A DNA stretch of 64,000 nt from assembly GCA_040391135.1 (NCBI GenBank), contig JBEBYL010000001.1:310001-374000 (forward strand), read 5' to 3'. Both the position numbers and the translations under genes were made by a program. A model generated the notes under the pieces. That model did no database searches and was not told the origin of the DNA. It was given only the letters and a program-made list of their open reading frames with translations. Each line of letters begins with the position of its first letter. Position 1 is the stretch's first letter. The stretch comes from G025836975 sp040391135. Its GTDB lineage: Bacteria; Pseudomonadota; Gammaproteobacteria; Burkholderiales; Burkholderiaceae_B. Positions 8,895 through 17,592 of this stretch are shown here, piece by piece.

Positions 8895-8913
8895 CCCGCA
8901 CAGGTACGCCATT

Positions 8914-10056
8914 ATGAAAATCGCGCATATACAAGCTTTTCCCGTTTCCTTTCCTGTGCCGGCCGACAAGTCGGTGACCCTGGGCATAGGCCGCAGCGTC
9001 AAGCGCGACGCGGTTCTGGTTGCCGTCGAAACCGATGAAGGCCTTATCGGATGGGGCGAGGCTCATCATGGCCGATGCCCCGGCGCCATCGCGCGCCTGA
9101 TAGACACGACGCTGCGCGAACTGGTGGTCGGCATGGATGCGCTGGACGTTTCTGGCGTATGGGCGCGCGTCTACAAGATGCAGATAGGCAGCCACGGCAT
9201 GGGGGCGGCTGCGGCCCTTGCGCTTAGCGGGCTGGATCTTGCCTTGTGGGACATCCGCTGCCAAGTGGCCAAGATGCCTCTTTACCGCATGCTGGGCGGC
9301 AAGAACCGACCCATCAAGGCCTATGCGGGCGGCATTTCGCTGGGCTGGCAAGCGCCCGAATCCCTGGCGGAAGAAGCCCAGGGCTATGTCGAACAGGGCT
9401 ATCGCGCCGTGAAGCTGCGCGTGGGCGACACGGTGGCGCGCGACATTGCGCGCGTCTCGGCCGTGCGTGCGGCTCTGGGGTCGGAGATCGACATCCTGGT
9501 GGACGCCAACACCAATTACACGCTGGACGATACGCGCCGCGTATTGCCGGCCTATGACGAACTGAATGTGGGCTGGCTGGAAGAGCCTTTTCCCGCGCAC
9601 GACCTGGGACTGTATCGCCGTGCCGCCAAGATGGGCCGCACGCCGCTTGCCGCCGGAGAGAATCACTACACGCGCTATGAATTCGATCCGCTGATTGCAT
9701 CCGAATCCATCGGTTTCGTCCAACCCGATCTTTCCAAGACGGGCGGCATTACCGAATCGCTGAAGATCGCGGCAATCGCCGGCGCCCGGCGCCTTAGCAT
9801 CAACCCCCACACATCGGCCACGGCGGTCAACATGGCCACGTCGATAAGCTTTCTGTGCGGCATCGACAATCCGGGTTATTTCGAGGCCGACCTGACGGCC
9901 TATAACCCCTTCCGGGACGATATGACCGATCAGCCGCCCTATACGCTGGACGAAAACGGATGCGTCAGCGCCTTGGAGGGGATAGGAATAGGGCTCAAGA
10001 TAGACCAGGCCTTCGTGGCGGCCCATCCCTTGATCGAAGGCCCGTGCTACGTCTAG
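8914..10056 (+). CDS. Mandelate racemase/muconate lactonizing enzyme family protein, copy 2
   Basis: A 380-residue enolase-superfamily member with Lys167-x-Arg169 (AVKLRV) where copy 1 has Lys-x-Lys. Metal ligands are Asp197 (VDAN), Glu223/224 (LEEP) and Glu249 (AGEN), with the Asp272/His299 dyad (QPDLSKTGG, INPHTS). The Lys-x-Arg variant points to different stereochemistry or substrate from copy 1, so the two may act on different epimers or one may be a racemase/epimerase (inference). It is the last gene of the 4922 operon. The start at 8914 (MKIAHIQAFP) matches the family N-terminus; the longer reading frame overlaps the dehydrogenase. Confidence 0.9.
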   Translation: MKIAHIQAFPVSFPVPADKSVTLGIGRSVKRDAVLVAVETDEGLIGWGEAHHGRCPGAIARLIDTTLRELVVGMDALDVSGVWARVYKMQIGSHGMGAAAALALSGLDLALWDIRCQVAKMPLYRMLGGKNRPIKAYAGGISLGWQAPESLAEEAQGYVEQGYRAVKLRVGDTVARDIARVSAVRAALGSEIDILVDANTNYTLDDTRRVLPAYDELNVGWLEEPFPAHDLGLYRRAAKMGRTPLAAGENHYTRYEFDPLIASESIGFVQPDLSKTGGITESLKIAAIAGARRLSINPHTSATAVNMATSISFLCGIDNPGYFEADLTAYNPFRDDMTDQPPYTLDENGCVSALEGIGIGLKIDQAFVAAHPLIEGPCYV

Positions 10057-10104
10057 AACAACGGCGCCGGCGGGCCTGGCCAGCGCCGGACCCGCTCCCC
10101 GTCC

Positions 10105-11514
10105 TTAGAAGCTGCCGAACATCGTGCCCAGGGTGATGACACTGATCAATGCGACCAGCGGTACGCCCATGGTCACGGCAGCGATATTAAGGTAGGACTG
10201 CCGGTGGGTCAGGTTGCAAATGGACAGCAGGGTAATGATGGCGCCGCAATGCGGCAGCGTATCGAACCCGCCGGCCGCCATCACCGCGACACGGTGCAGC
10301 AGTTCGGGGCTGATGCCGGCTTCTTGCGCCATGCGCAGGTAGTCGGATCCCAGCGTTTGCAGCGCGATGCTCAAGCCGCCGGACGATGAGCCGGTAATGC
10401 CGGCAAGCACGTTCATTGCAACCGCTTCGGAAATCAGCGGGTTGCCGGGAGCCACATTAAGTACGGCATCCCGGATGATCGCAAAACCTGCAAGGCCTGC
10501 GATGACGGCGCCATAGCCGACTTCGGACGCGGTATTGAATAGCGGCAGCATGAAGCCGAACACGCCTTTGTTGACGGTTTCGCGAAGGTCGCGCCAGTGG
10601 CCCAGCCGGGACACGATCAGGGTGGCGCAAGCCACCACCAAGGCAACGATAAGCGCCCACAGACCCGTCATTTTTTCGGGCGATACGCTGGGGAAGCGTT
10701 CCGTAAGGAAGGCCAGATCCATGTTGGGGAATACGACATAGGTGAACAAGGCGTTGACGCCCACCACCAGCAAAAGCGGCAGTATCGCCAAGAACAGCGG
10801 CATGCGCGACATCGGGCCGCTTTCGTCTTCGCCTTTTTCATCGGCGGCGCTGTCCGCTTCGGTGTGGTGTCCGTAACCTTCGCCCCGCAGGCGCGCGGCG
10901 GCCTCACGTGAGCGCAGCCACCACAGGCCGCCGCCCAGCATGATGGCGGCTCCGATAATGCCCAATCCCGGTGCGGCGAACACATTCGTGCCGTAATAGG
11001 GAATAGGGATGGCATTCTGTATGGCTGGCGTACCGGGCAATGCCGTCATCGTGAAGGTGAATGATCCCAATGCAATGGAGGCCGGCACCAGCCGTTTGGG
11101 GATATCCGCCGTGCGAAACAGGTCGCGTGCAATCGGATAGATGGCGAAGGCCACCACGAACAGGGAGACGCCGCCGTAGGTTAGAACGCTGCAGGCCAGG
11201 ACGACGGTGACGATGGCGTGCTTGTGGCCCAGGCGTTCGACTATCCACCGCGAGATTGTGTGCGCGGCGCCGGAGTCGGCCATCAATTGCCCAAACAGGG
11301 CGCCAAGCAGGAAGATGGGCAGGAACTGCAATACATAGCCGCTCAGCGCCTTCATGAAGGTGTCGGTGTAGATGGGCAGAAAAAACGAGATATCGCCCGA
11401 GAGCAGCACCGCCAGCGCGGCCATCAGCGGAGCCAGCAGCAAAACCGTAATGCCTCTATAGGCCAGGTACATTAATAGGAGAAGTGAAACAACGATTGCA
11501 AGCGTACTGATCAT
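10105..11514 (-). CDS. GntP-family (gluconate:H+ symporter-like) permease
   Basis: A 469-residue, very hydrophobic protein with about 12 membrane segments, resembling the GntP/CitMHS-like ion transporter families. Features include the paired LAPLMAALAVLLSG and FLLGALFGQLMADSG segments near the N-terminus, and NVLAGITGSSSGGLSIALQTLGSDYL towards the end with a Gly/Ser-rich re-entrant stretch. It probably imports a gluconate-type acid with protons. It is convergent with the enolase operon, 48 bp away, and is the only secondary permease in this region, so it may be the cytoplasmic-membrane route for the same substrate. That link is by proximity only. Confidence 0.85.
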   Translation of the reverse strand: MISTLAIVVSLLLLMYLAYRGITVLLLAPLMAALAVLLSGDISFFLPIYTDTFMKALSGYVLQFLPIFLLGALFGQLMADSGAAHTISRWIVERLGHKHAIVTVVLACSVLTYGGVSLFVVAFAIYPIARDLFRTADIPKRLVPASIALGSFTFTMTALPGTPAIQNAIPIPYYGTNVFAAPGLGIIGAAIMLGGGLWWLRSREAAARLRGEGYGHHTEADSAADEKGEDESGPMSRMPLFLAILPLLLVVGVNALFTYVVFPNMDLAFLTERFPSVSPEKMTGLWALIVALVVACATLIVSRLGHWRDLRETVNKGVFGFMLPLFNTASEVGYGAVIAGLAGFAIIRDAVLNVAPGNPLISEAVAMNVLAGITGSSSGGLSIALQTLGSDYLRMAQEAGISPELLHRVAVMAAGGFDTLPHCGAIITLLSICNLTHRQSYLNIAAVTMGVPLVALISVITLGTMFGSF

Positions 11515-11655
11515 GCCTTGGATATGCCTTTTGAAACAATAAGTTGCGTGCGTCCCGAAGCGCGCGGTGGAGATAGCGCCACAGTTTAGCAGGCGCTTGT
11601 GGCGTTCCCGAATTGATCGGGCGCGCTATCATAAAGGTCTCCAAGGAAGCCATTC

Positions 11656-12717
11656 ATGCAAGACTCTATTTCCATGCAAGCCAAGCCGCGCTTGACCTCG
11701 CTGTCCCACGGGGGCGGCTGCGGCTGCAAGATCGCTCCCGGCGTGTTGTCCGAATTGCTGGCCGGCATACCCGCGGCCCAGCCTTTTGCCAACCTGATGG
11801 TGGGCAGCGAAACGTCCGATGACGCGGCGGTGTACCGGCTGAACGATCAGCAGGCCCTGATCGCCACCACCGACTTCTTCATGCCCATAGTCGATGACCC
11901 CTACGACTTCGGGCGCATCGCCGCCGCCAATGCGCTGTCGGATGTCTATGCCATGGGGGGCTCGCCCATCATGGCGCTGGCCATCGTCGGCATGCCCATC
12001 AATGTGTTGCCCAAGTCCGATATTGCCGCCATCCTGCAAGGCGGCGCGGCGGTCTGCGCCCAGGCTGGCATACCCGTCGCCGGCGGGCATTCCATCGATT
12101 CGATCGAACCCATCTACGGCCTGGCGGCCATGGGTCTGGCTCATCCCGGCCACATCAAGCGCAACGCCGATGCGAAAGCGGGCGATGTGCTCATTCTTGG
12201 CAAGGCCTTGGGCGTGGGCATCCTGTCGGCGGCCCTGAAAAAAGACATGCTGGATGCCGACGGCTACCGCGCCATGGTGAACAGCACGACGCAGCTGAAT
12301 CGGCCGGGCGCGATCCTGGGCGGCATGCAGGGCGTACACGCCATGACGGACGTCACCGGTTTCGGCCTGCTGGGCCACACGCTGGAAGTTGCCCGGGCTT
12401 CGGGCCTGTCCGCGCGGCTGCGCCACGCGGACCTTCCCTGGCTGCCCGGCGTGCCCCAATTGGCGGCACAGGGCGCCATCACCGGCGCCTCGGGACGCAA
12501 TTGGGCCTCTTACGGCGCCTCCATCACGCTGGCCGGACACGTGGACGACACCCTGCGGGCGTTGCTGTGCGACCCCCAGACTTCGGGCGGCCTGCTGGTT
12601 TCCTGCTCGCCCAGCGTGGCCGGACAGGTCCTGGACGTGTTCCATTCCGAGGGCTTCGGACAGGCCGCGGTCGTTGGGGAACTGCATGCGGATGGGGCCG
12701 CCGTGCAGGTGGAGTAG
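11656..12717 (+). CDS. selD: Selenide, water dikinase (selenophosphate synthetase)
   Basis: A 353-residue enzyme that makes selenophosphate from selenide and ATP for selenocysteine or 2-selenouridine synthesis. The N-terminal motif His-Gly-Gly-Gly-Cys22-Gly-Cys-Lys25 holds the catalytic Cys and Lys (C17/K20 in E. coli). DDAAVY, TTDFFMPIVDDPYDFGRIAA, GGHSID, MTDVTGFGLLGH and CDPQTSGGLL are all present. The catalytic residue is an ordinary Cys codon, not a UGA. The ribosome site AAGGAAG precedes the ATG. No selA, selB or selU is visible in the window, so its partner enzymes must be elsewhere. Confidence 0.97.
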   Translation: MQDSISMQAKPRLTSLSHGGGCGCKIAPGVLSELLAGIPAAQPFANLMVGSETSDDAAVYRLNDQQALIATTDFFMPIVDDPYDFGRIAAANALSDVYAMGGSPIMALAIVGMPINVLPKSDIAAILQGGAAVCAQAGIPVAGGHSIDSIEPIYGLAAMGLAHPGHIKRNADAKAGDVLILGKALGVGILSAALKKDMLDADGYRAMVNSTTQLNRPGAILGGMQGVHAMTDVTGFGLLGHTLEVARASGLSARLRHADLPWLPGVPQLAAQGAITGASGRNWASYGASITLAGHVDDTLRALLCDPQTSGGLLVSCSPSVAGQVLDVFHSEGFGQAAVVGELHADGAAVQVE

Positions 12718-12747
12718 GCCGGACTTTGACCAGCCCGGCCTTTGTTT
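12716..12747 (+). terminator. Rho-independent terminator of selD
   Basis: AGGCCGG (12716-12722) pairs perfectly with CCGGCCT (12735-12741) across a 12-nt loop and is followed by a T-rich TTTGTTT tract. The left arm overlaps the selD stop codon. It separates selD from the next gene, which starts only 22-52 bp later. Confidence 0.65.
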
Positions 12748-12768
12748 GCATACTACCGAGCCAGTCCT

Positions 12769-13878
12769 ATGCGATATCTGATTTCAGCCAGCCTGCTGGC
12801 ATTGCTTGCGGCACTCCTGATTGCCTTCTTGTACAAGCCTAAGCCCCTGGGTGCACAACTGCTGCATCTGCAGGTCGAACAGGCGATGCCGGAGTACGCC
12901 CAGGCGCTCGCTACCGAGCCGGCCGAACTCCAGGCACTGTTCCTGGTGTATGCCGACGATCCTGTGTTGGCCACGAAAGCAGGGCTGGCCTTGCAGCGCT
13001 ATCCGGAAATGGCCAGGCCCATATTGCTGATGTTCGGAGACAGCCAGGATTTTCAACTGGTGCTTCGCAGGTATGGTGAAGACGTAGTCCTGCCCATTCA
13101 TTATTTCCTGACGCATGAAGTCTTCACCCTGGAATTGATGCGCGGCATGAGCGAGTCCGCCCGATCCGCCGTGGATGCCTTTCGGAAACTATGGAGTGCT
13201 GGCGAGCCCGCCGAAGCAAGCACTACTGGAGCTCTATCAAGCAAGGAGCGGGGGTGGTATGCCGTTCAGTTCCTGAAGGCGGAGGGGTATGACTTCCTGG
13301 GCCAGTTTGTCATGAACCCCAGCGGGGACGTTAGCTGGGTCCAGACGGAACGTGTGCTTGAAGGTATCAATGGCTTTTTCGCGGGCGGCTTGAAATCGCT
13401 GGAAACCAAGCTCCGTCGCGATGAAACGATTATTGCCGGCGATGTGGGATGGGCGGCGCTGGATGTGGCGATCGGCGTTGGAGCCCTTAAAGTGCTGCGC
13501 ATGGGCAAGGCGGGCGCGACGGGCGGCCGGTCCCTGACATTTTCCCAACGCTCGGCCGCGCTTGGGTCCGGTTTGTGGCGGGCAAGCGCGATCGGTACAC
13601 GAGTGCTCAAGTATGGGGCGCCGGCTGTGTTGGCTTATATCGCCATCCGGCACCCCAGCGTAATCAATTCCATGTTTGGAAGCGTCGCCCAAAAGCTCGG
13701 CCTGCCTGTTGGCCTGGTGCAGGTCATGGGCTGGTTCCTGGTACTGCTTCCGCTCATGCTGCTGCTGCGATTTGTTCTGGGGCCGCTGGCCTGGGTGATG
13801 GCAGCGGCCGCAAGTTTGCTTCGATGGGGGCAAATCGCGCTGCGGGGGCGTCGGCTGCTTTGTGACGATCAGTCCTGA
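12769..13878 (+). CDS. Membrane protein of unknown function
   Basis: A 369-residue protein I do not recognise. It starts with a membrane helix at about 4-22 (LISASLLALLAALLIAFLY), then a mostly helical soluble part of some 270 residues without recognisable motif. Two or three hydrophobic segments lie near the end (about 285-350), followed by an Arg-rich tail. The ATG at 12769 puts the first helix at the extreme N-terminus; an in-frame ATG at 12742 falls at the selD terminator and is less likely. Its last 10 bases overlap the end of the convergent dodecin gene. Base composition is like its surroundings. Confidence 0.7.
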   Translation: MRYLISASLLALLAALLIAFLYKPKPLGAQLLHLQVEQAMPEYAQALATEPAELQALFLVYADDPVLATKAGLALQRYPEMARPILLMFGDSQDFQLVLRRYGEDVVLPIHYFLTHEVFTLELMRGMSESARSAVDAFRKLWSAGEPAEASTTGALSSKERGWYAVQFLKAEGYDFLGQFVMNPSGDVSWVQTERVLEGINGFFAGGLKSLETKLRRDETIIAGDVGWAALDVAIGVGALKVLRMGKAGATGGRSLTFSQRSAALGSGLWRASAIGTRVLKYGAPAVLAYIAIRHPSVINSMFGSVAQKLGLPVGLVQVMGWFLVLLPLMLLLRFVLGPLAWVMAAAASLLRWGQIALRGRRLLCDDQS

Positions 13879-14081
13879 AGCCGCATGCCTATCTTCAATA
13901 CAACCTGCCAGTGCGCGATCTTGCCGTCCTTGATATGGCCCCTGATCTGGGTGACTTCAAACCAGTCCAGTTCCCGGAGCGTGTTGGATGCGCGCGCGAT
14001 GGCCTGCGAAATGGCGTCATCCGACGATACCGTCGATGAGCCCACCAGTTCGATCTGTTTGTAGATATGATCGTTCGCCAT
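13869..14081 (-). CDS. Dodecin family flavin-binding protein
   Basis: A 70-residue protein with the dodecin pattern: HIYKQIELVGSS, a helix with ISQAIARAS, the Trp of ELDWFEVTQIRGHI that stacks on the flavin, and a final WQVVLKIG strand. Dodecins assemble into hollow dodecamers that store or buffer riboflavin/FMN. The longer reading frame starts at 14210, but the strong ribosome site AAGGAGACAACC sits directly before the internal ATG at 14081, giving the normal family length. Its stop region overlaps the preceding convergent gene. Confidence 0.92.
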   Translation of the reverse strand: MANDHIYKQIELVGSSTVSSDDAISQAIARASNTLRELDWFEVTQIRGHIKDGKIAHWQVVLKIGMRLQD

Positions 14082-14239
14082 GGTTGTCTCCTTGCGAATG
14101 GAAGGTGTGGTGTAAAAACAATGGCCTGTACATGGCAGTCTACGCCAAACGACACTAGCGCAACAGGTGTCACGACTCTTCGGCAAGGCCTTGGAACGCC
14201 ATGTTTCCAAGACCGCCTTGCCTCACACCCGCATTACCT

Positions 14240-15160
14240 TCAAGATTGATCCTGGGCCGCCGGCCTGGCTCCATGCTTTCCCGCCTTGGTCTGCTTGCGG
14301 ATAAGGGCGGTAAAGGCCATGCTGGCCCGCGTCTGTTGGTGTTTGTCCATGAACAGCAAGCCGTGGGTCCGGATGGGTGTCGGGCCTTCCAGCGGAATGA
14401 TGCGCAGGGGCTTGTTGTGCTCCGCGATGGCGCTGGGCGCCGCAATGGTCCCCACGTTCTTGCGTATCATGAGCCCCAGCATCGCTGGAATGGTGTTCAT
14501 CTCGGCGATGATGTTTGGTTCGGCGCCGGCGGCATTGAAGCACTCGTCCAGCAAGCGGCGCGTGGAGAAGCTTTGCGGCAAAAGAACCAGCGACTCGCGA
14601 TGAAGCTCGGCTATCCGTAGCCGCTTGCGCTTGGCCAGTGGATGCGTTTGCGCGACGATCAGTGCAAGCTCTTCATTGAATAGGGGTTCGAAACGTATGC
14701 CTTCCGGCATTTCCGGCCGATAGCCGATGCCGATGTCCAGTTGTTCGGCCTGCAGGCCATGGGTGATGGCGTCGCCCGAAAGTTCTTCGATCACTATCTT
14801 TACCGTGGGGTTCTGCTTCAGGAACAGCGCGATGCAATCCGGAAGAAAGCCCAGATTGAACGTATGCGTGGTGCCTATGCGCACCGTGCCCGAAATGGGG
14901 GCGACGGTTTGCTTCAATTCGCCCAGGCCTTGATCGATGACGGCCAGGGCGCGGTCGGCATAGGCCAGGAAAGACTCACCGGCTTCAGTCAGCATGACCC
15001 GTTTGCCGTTGCGGTCGAACAGCCGCTGGCCCACTTCATCTTCCAGTTGGCGTATCTGATGCGACAGGGTGGATTGCGTCACATGTACCCGTTCGGCGGC
15101 GCGTGTGAAATTCAGCGAGCCCGCCAATGCAATGAAATACCGCAAATGCCTGAGCTCCAT
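14240..15160 (-). CDS. LysR-type transcriptional regulator 1
   Basis: A 306-residue regulator: N-terminal winged helix (residues 1-60; NFTRAAERVHVTQSTLSHQI recognition region) and a two-lobed effector domain (about 90-295). It is divergent from the Bug gene at 15312, with 151 bp between starts. An ATC-N9-GAT site lies 18-32 bp upstream of its ATG. It probably controls the 15312-19586 operon in response to its substrate or a CoA-independent intermediate, and represses itself, as is usual for divergent LysR genes. Confidence 0.93.
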   Translation of the reverse strand: MELRHLRYFIALAGSLNFTRAAERVHVTQSTLSHQIRQLEDEVGQRLFDRNGKRVMLTEAGESFLAYADRALAVIDQGLGELKQTVAPISGTVRIGTTHTFNLGFLPDCIALFLKQNPTVKIVIEELSGDAITHGLQAEQLDIGIGYRPEMPEGIRFEPLFNEELALIVAQTHPLAKRKRLRIAELHRESLVLLPQSFSTRRLLDECFNAAGAEPNIIAEMNTIPAMLGLMIRKNVGTIAAPSAIAEHNKPLRIIPLEGPTPIRTHGLLFMDKHQQTRASMAFTALIRKQTKAGKHGARPAAQDQS

Positions 15161-15177
15161 GCCTGATTCCCATAACT

Positions 15178-15192
15178 ATCGACAGTATCGAT
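15178..15192. promoter_or_regulatory. LysR box candidate, ATCGA-N5-TCGAT
   Basis: ATCGACAGTATCGAT is a 5-bp perfect inverted repeat and also fits the ATC-N9-GAT form of LysR sites. It lies between the divergent lysR start (15160) and the Bug start (15312), close to the lysR start codon, where autoregulatory sites are usually found. Confidence 0.45.
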
Positions 15193-15311
15193 GATAACCG
15201 ACGAAATCAATCATTTCTATGTTTCGTCACAGCCGTATAGACTGCATTGGCATTCACCCAAATACCAACTACAGAGTGAAGTTGGAGTCTTCAATACAGG
15301 AAGGGACAATA

Positions 15312-16316
15312 ATGAATTTATTTAAAGAAAAGGCGCTCCATGGCCGTGCATGGCAGCGCGCTATGGCGGCGCTGATTGCGGCGCCCTTTGTCTTCATGGC
15401 TGCGCCGGCCCAGTCTTCGGACTATCCGTCCAAGGCGGTGCGCATGGTTGTGCCATTCGGACCAGGGACCACGACCGACACGATTTCACGCTTGATCGCC
15501 GAGAAAATGTCGCAGCAATTGGGCCAGTCCATCGTTATCGACAACCGGGCGGGTGCGGGCGGCACGATAGGCACCGCCCAGGTGGGACGCAGCGCGCCGG
15601 ATGGCTACACCATCGTCATGGGCACCGTGGGTACGCATGCAATCAATAAAGAACTCTATTCCAAGCGGGGATACGATCCAGAAGCGGATTTCGATCCCAT
15701 TGCCTTCGTCGGGCAAACGCCCACATTCCTGGTGGTGGGCGGCAATTCTCCCTACCAATCCGTAAAGGACCTGGGCGCGGCGGCGGCCAAGCCGCCGGGC
15801 ATTACATTTTCGTCGGCGGGCAGCGGCACGTCGGGCCACCTTGCCGGTGAACTGCTGAAGGACAGACTGGGCGGGGAAATGATTCATGTTCCCTACAAGG
15901 AAGGCAGCATGGCTTTGCAAGACGTCATGTCCGGAGAGGTGCAGTTCATGTTCTACCACCCCGCCGCGGTCCTGCCGCACGTGAAGGCCGGCAAACTTCG
16001 AGCCATTGGTGTGTCCAGCAAGAGACGCAGCATTGCCGCGCCCGATGTGCCCAGCATAGCGGAGCAGACCAACAGCGATTTCGACCTGGTGGCCTGGTTC
16101 ATGATGTACGCGCCCGCCGGAACTCCCGAGCCTGTCATGGCAACGCTGAAAAAGGCCGCTGAAGTGGCTCTGGCTGATCCCGAATTGGCCGCCAAGCTGA
16201 AGGCCCAGGGCGTGGAACCCGGCGGCGAAGCCACCAAGGATCTGGAAAAATTCGAGGCCGCCGAGATTCAGAAATGGGCCGCGCTGGTCAAGAAGTCGGG
16301 CGCAAAGGTCAACTAG
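15312..16316 (+). CDS. Bug-family solute-binding protein, copy 3
   Basis: A 334-residue protein; signal peptide to about residue 34 (FVFMAAPAQS), then DYPSKAVRMVVPF with the ligand loop Gly-Pro-Gly-Thr-Thr-Thr-Asp. IDNRAGAGGTIG and PDGYTIVMG follow. The ATG at 15312 is chosen for its ribosome site (CAGGAAGGGACAATA) and correct signal-peptide length; an in-frame ATG at 15219 adds 31 residues that spoil it. It heads the operon with the dehydrogenase, lyase-like protein and CoA-transferase, so its ligand is expected to be an acid that is later CoA-activated. Confidence 0.93.
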   Translation: MNLFKEKALHGRAWQRAMAALIAAPFVFMAAPAQSSDYPSKAVRMVVPFGPGTTTDTISRLIAEKMSQQLGQSIVIDNRAGAGGTIGTAQVGRSAPDGYTIVMGTVGTHAINKELYSKRGYDPEADFDPIAFVGQTPTFLVVGGNSPYQSVKDLGAAAAKPPGITFSSAGSGTSGHLAGELLKDRLGGEMIHVPYKEGSMALQDVMSGEVQFMFYHPAAVLPHVKAGKLRAIGVSSKRRSIAAPDVPSIAEQTNSDFDLVAWFMMYAPAGTPEPVMATLKKAAEVALADPELAAKLKAQGVEPGGEATKDLEKFEAAEIQKWAALVKKSGAKVN

Positions 16317-16406
16317 CCCAGCCCGATAGCGGGCAGGCAATTCATGTGCGGGCACGGCGGTCGTCCGGGTCCGGTGTGCCGGCACAGATGCCTTGAAGGT
16401 GAAGCG

Positions 16407-17471
16407 ATGCAAGAGTTCGTGTATACGGCGCAGTCTGTGCGCGTGGTATTCGGTGTAGATGTATGGGGCAAGCTGAACGCCGAGGTCGGTCTGCTGGGCG
16501 CCGGGAAAGCGCTGGTGCTCTGCACGCCGCGCCAGCGCCCGCTGGCCCAGCGGGCGCTTGACGCACTGGCGGACCGCGGCGCGGATATATACGACCAGGC
16601 CATCATGCATGTGCCCCTGGCCTCCGTGCGGGACGCCTTGGCGGCCGTGGCACGCAGCGGGGCGGGCTGCATCGTGGCGATAGGCGGCGGCTCGACCATA
16701 GGCCTGGCCAAGGCGCTGGCCCTTGAAAGCGGGCTACCCATAGTGGCCGTTCCGACGACGTACTCCGGATCCGAAATGACATCCATTTATGGGGTGACGG
16801 AAGACGGCATAAAGAAAACCGGCAAAGACCATCGGGCGTTGCCGCGCACGGTCATCTACGACCCAACTCTTACTTTGAAGCTGCCCTTCGATACTTCAGT
16901 GGCCAGCGGCATGAATGCCATAGCGCACGCCGCGGAAGGCTTGTATGCCCAGGACGGCAATCCCGTTCTGGCATTGATGGCGGAAGAAGGCATCCGGGCC
17001 ATGGCCAGCGGTTTGCGCCGATTGAAAGGGCGGCCGGACGAGCCGGGCGCCCGAAACGAATCCCTTTATGGCGCCTGGCTTTGCGGCACGGTCCTTGGAA
17101 ATGCCGGCATGGCGTTGCATCACAAGCTCTGCCATACCCTTGGCGGTGCTTTCAACCTGCCGCATGCACAGACGCATTCCATCGTGCTTGCGCATGCAAT
17201 GGCCTATAACGCCGCCGCGGCCCGGGATGCAATGCAGCGCATTTCCAATGCGCTGGCCCGGCCCGGCCAGCCGGCCGCCGAAGCCTTGTACGACTTGGCG
17301 CAAGAGCTGGGCGCCCCATTGGCCCTGCGCGATATCGGCATGCGTGAAGCGGACCTTGACCGGGCGGCGGATATGGCGGCATCAAAGCCCTACTGGAATC
17401 CCCGTCCCATTGACCGCGCCGGCATACGCTCCTTGTTGCAGGCTGCGTTCGAGGGCATCAGGCCGGCCTGA
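16407..17471 (+). CDS. Iron-containing alcohol dehydrogenase, maleylacetate-reductase type
   Basis: A 354-residue group III alcohol dehydrogenase-like enzyme. The NAD site shows Gly-Gly-Gly-Ser-Thr and VAVPTTYSGSEMT. Metal-site residues are suggested by NAIAHAAEGLYA, HHKLCHTLGG and HAQTHSIVL. Length and the short N-terminal FVYTAQSVRVVFG segment match maleylacetate reductases, which reduce maleylacetate to 3-oxoadipate at the end of some aromatic pathways. No ring-cleaving dioxygenase is nearby, so the natural substrate may be another oxo-dicarboxylate. Start at 16407 follows a GAAGGTGAAG ribosome site. Confidence 0.85.
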   Translation: MQEFVYTAQSVRVVFGVDVWGKLNAEVGLLGAGKALVLCTPRQRPLAQRALDALADRGADIYDQAIMHVPLASVRDALAAVARSGAGCIVAIGGGSTIGLAKALALESGLPIVAVPTTYSGSEMTSIYGVTEDGIKKTGKDHRALPRTVIYDPTLTLKLPFDTSVASGMNAIAHAAEGLYAQDGNPVLALMAEEGIRAMASGLRRLKGRPDEPGARNESLYGAWLCGTVLGNAGMALHHKLCHTLGGAFNLPHAQTHSIVLAHAMAYNAAAARDAMQRISNALARPGQPAAEALYDLAQELGAPLALRDIGMREADLDRAADMAASKPYWNPRPIDRAGIRSLLQAAFEGIRPA

Positions 17472-17499
17472 TGCGGCCGTATGTTTGACGATAGGCGCG

Positions 17500-17527
17500 A
17501 TCGATTATTTTTCGATTTAAATTTTTT
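17500..17527 (+). terminator. Weak AT-rich hairpin with T-run between two operon genes
   Basis: ATCGA (17500-17504) and TCGAT (17512-17516) can pair, followed by TTTAAATTTTTT. The stem is short and weak, so at most it would attenuate transcription between the dehydrogenase and the lyase-like gene. This 121-bp gap is the widest in the operon. Confidence 0.25.
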
Positions 17528-17592
17528 CTTGCAGACCTCATGCCGGCATCGTGCGACAGCACGGCGCGGCGCGAACACTCTATTGGAACGAT

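Noticed and set aside
8872..10026. 384-codon minus-strand open frame opposite enolase copy 2
   Set aside because: The plus strand encodes an intact enolase-superfamily protein; the antisense frame is His/Arg/Gly-rich with no motif.
16407..17471. Proof of a chloroaromatic or hydroxyquinol pathway from the maleylacetate-reductase-like gene
   Set aside because: No intradiol dioxygenase, monooxygenase or ring hydroxylase lies in the window, so the enzyme may act on another oxo-dicarboxylate.
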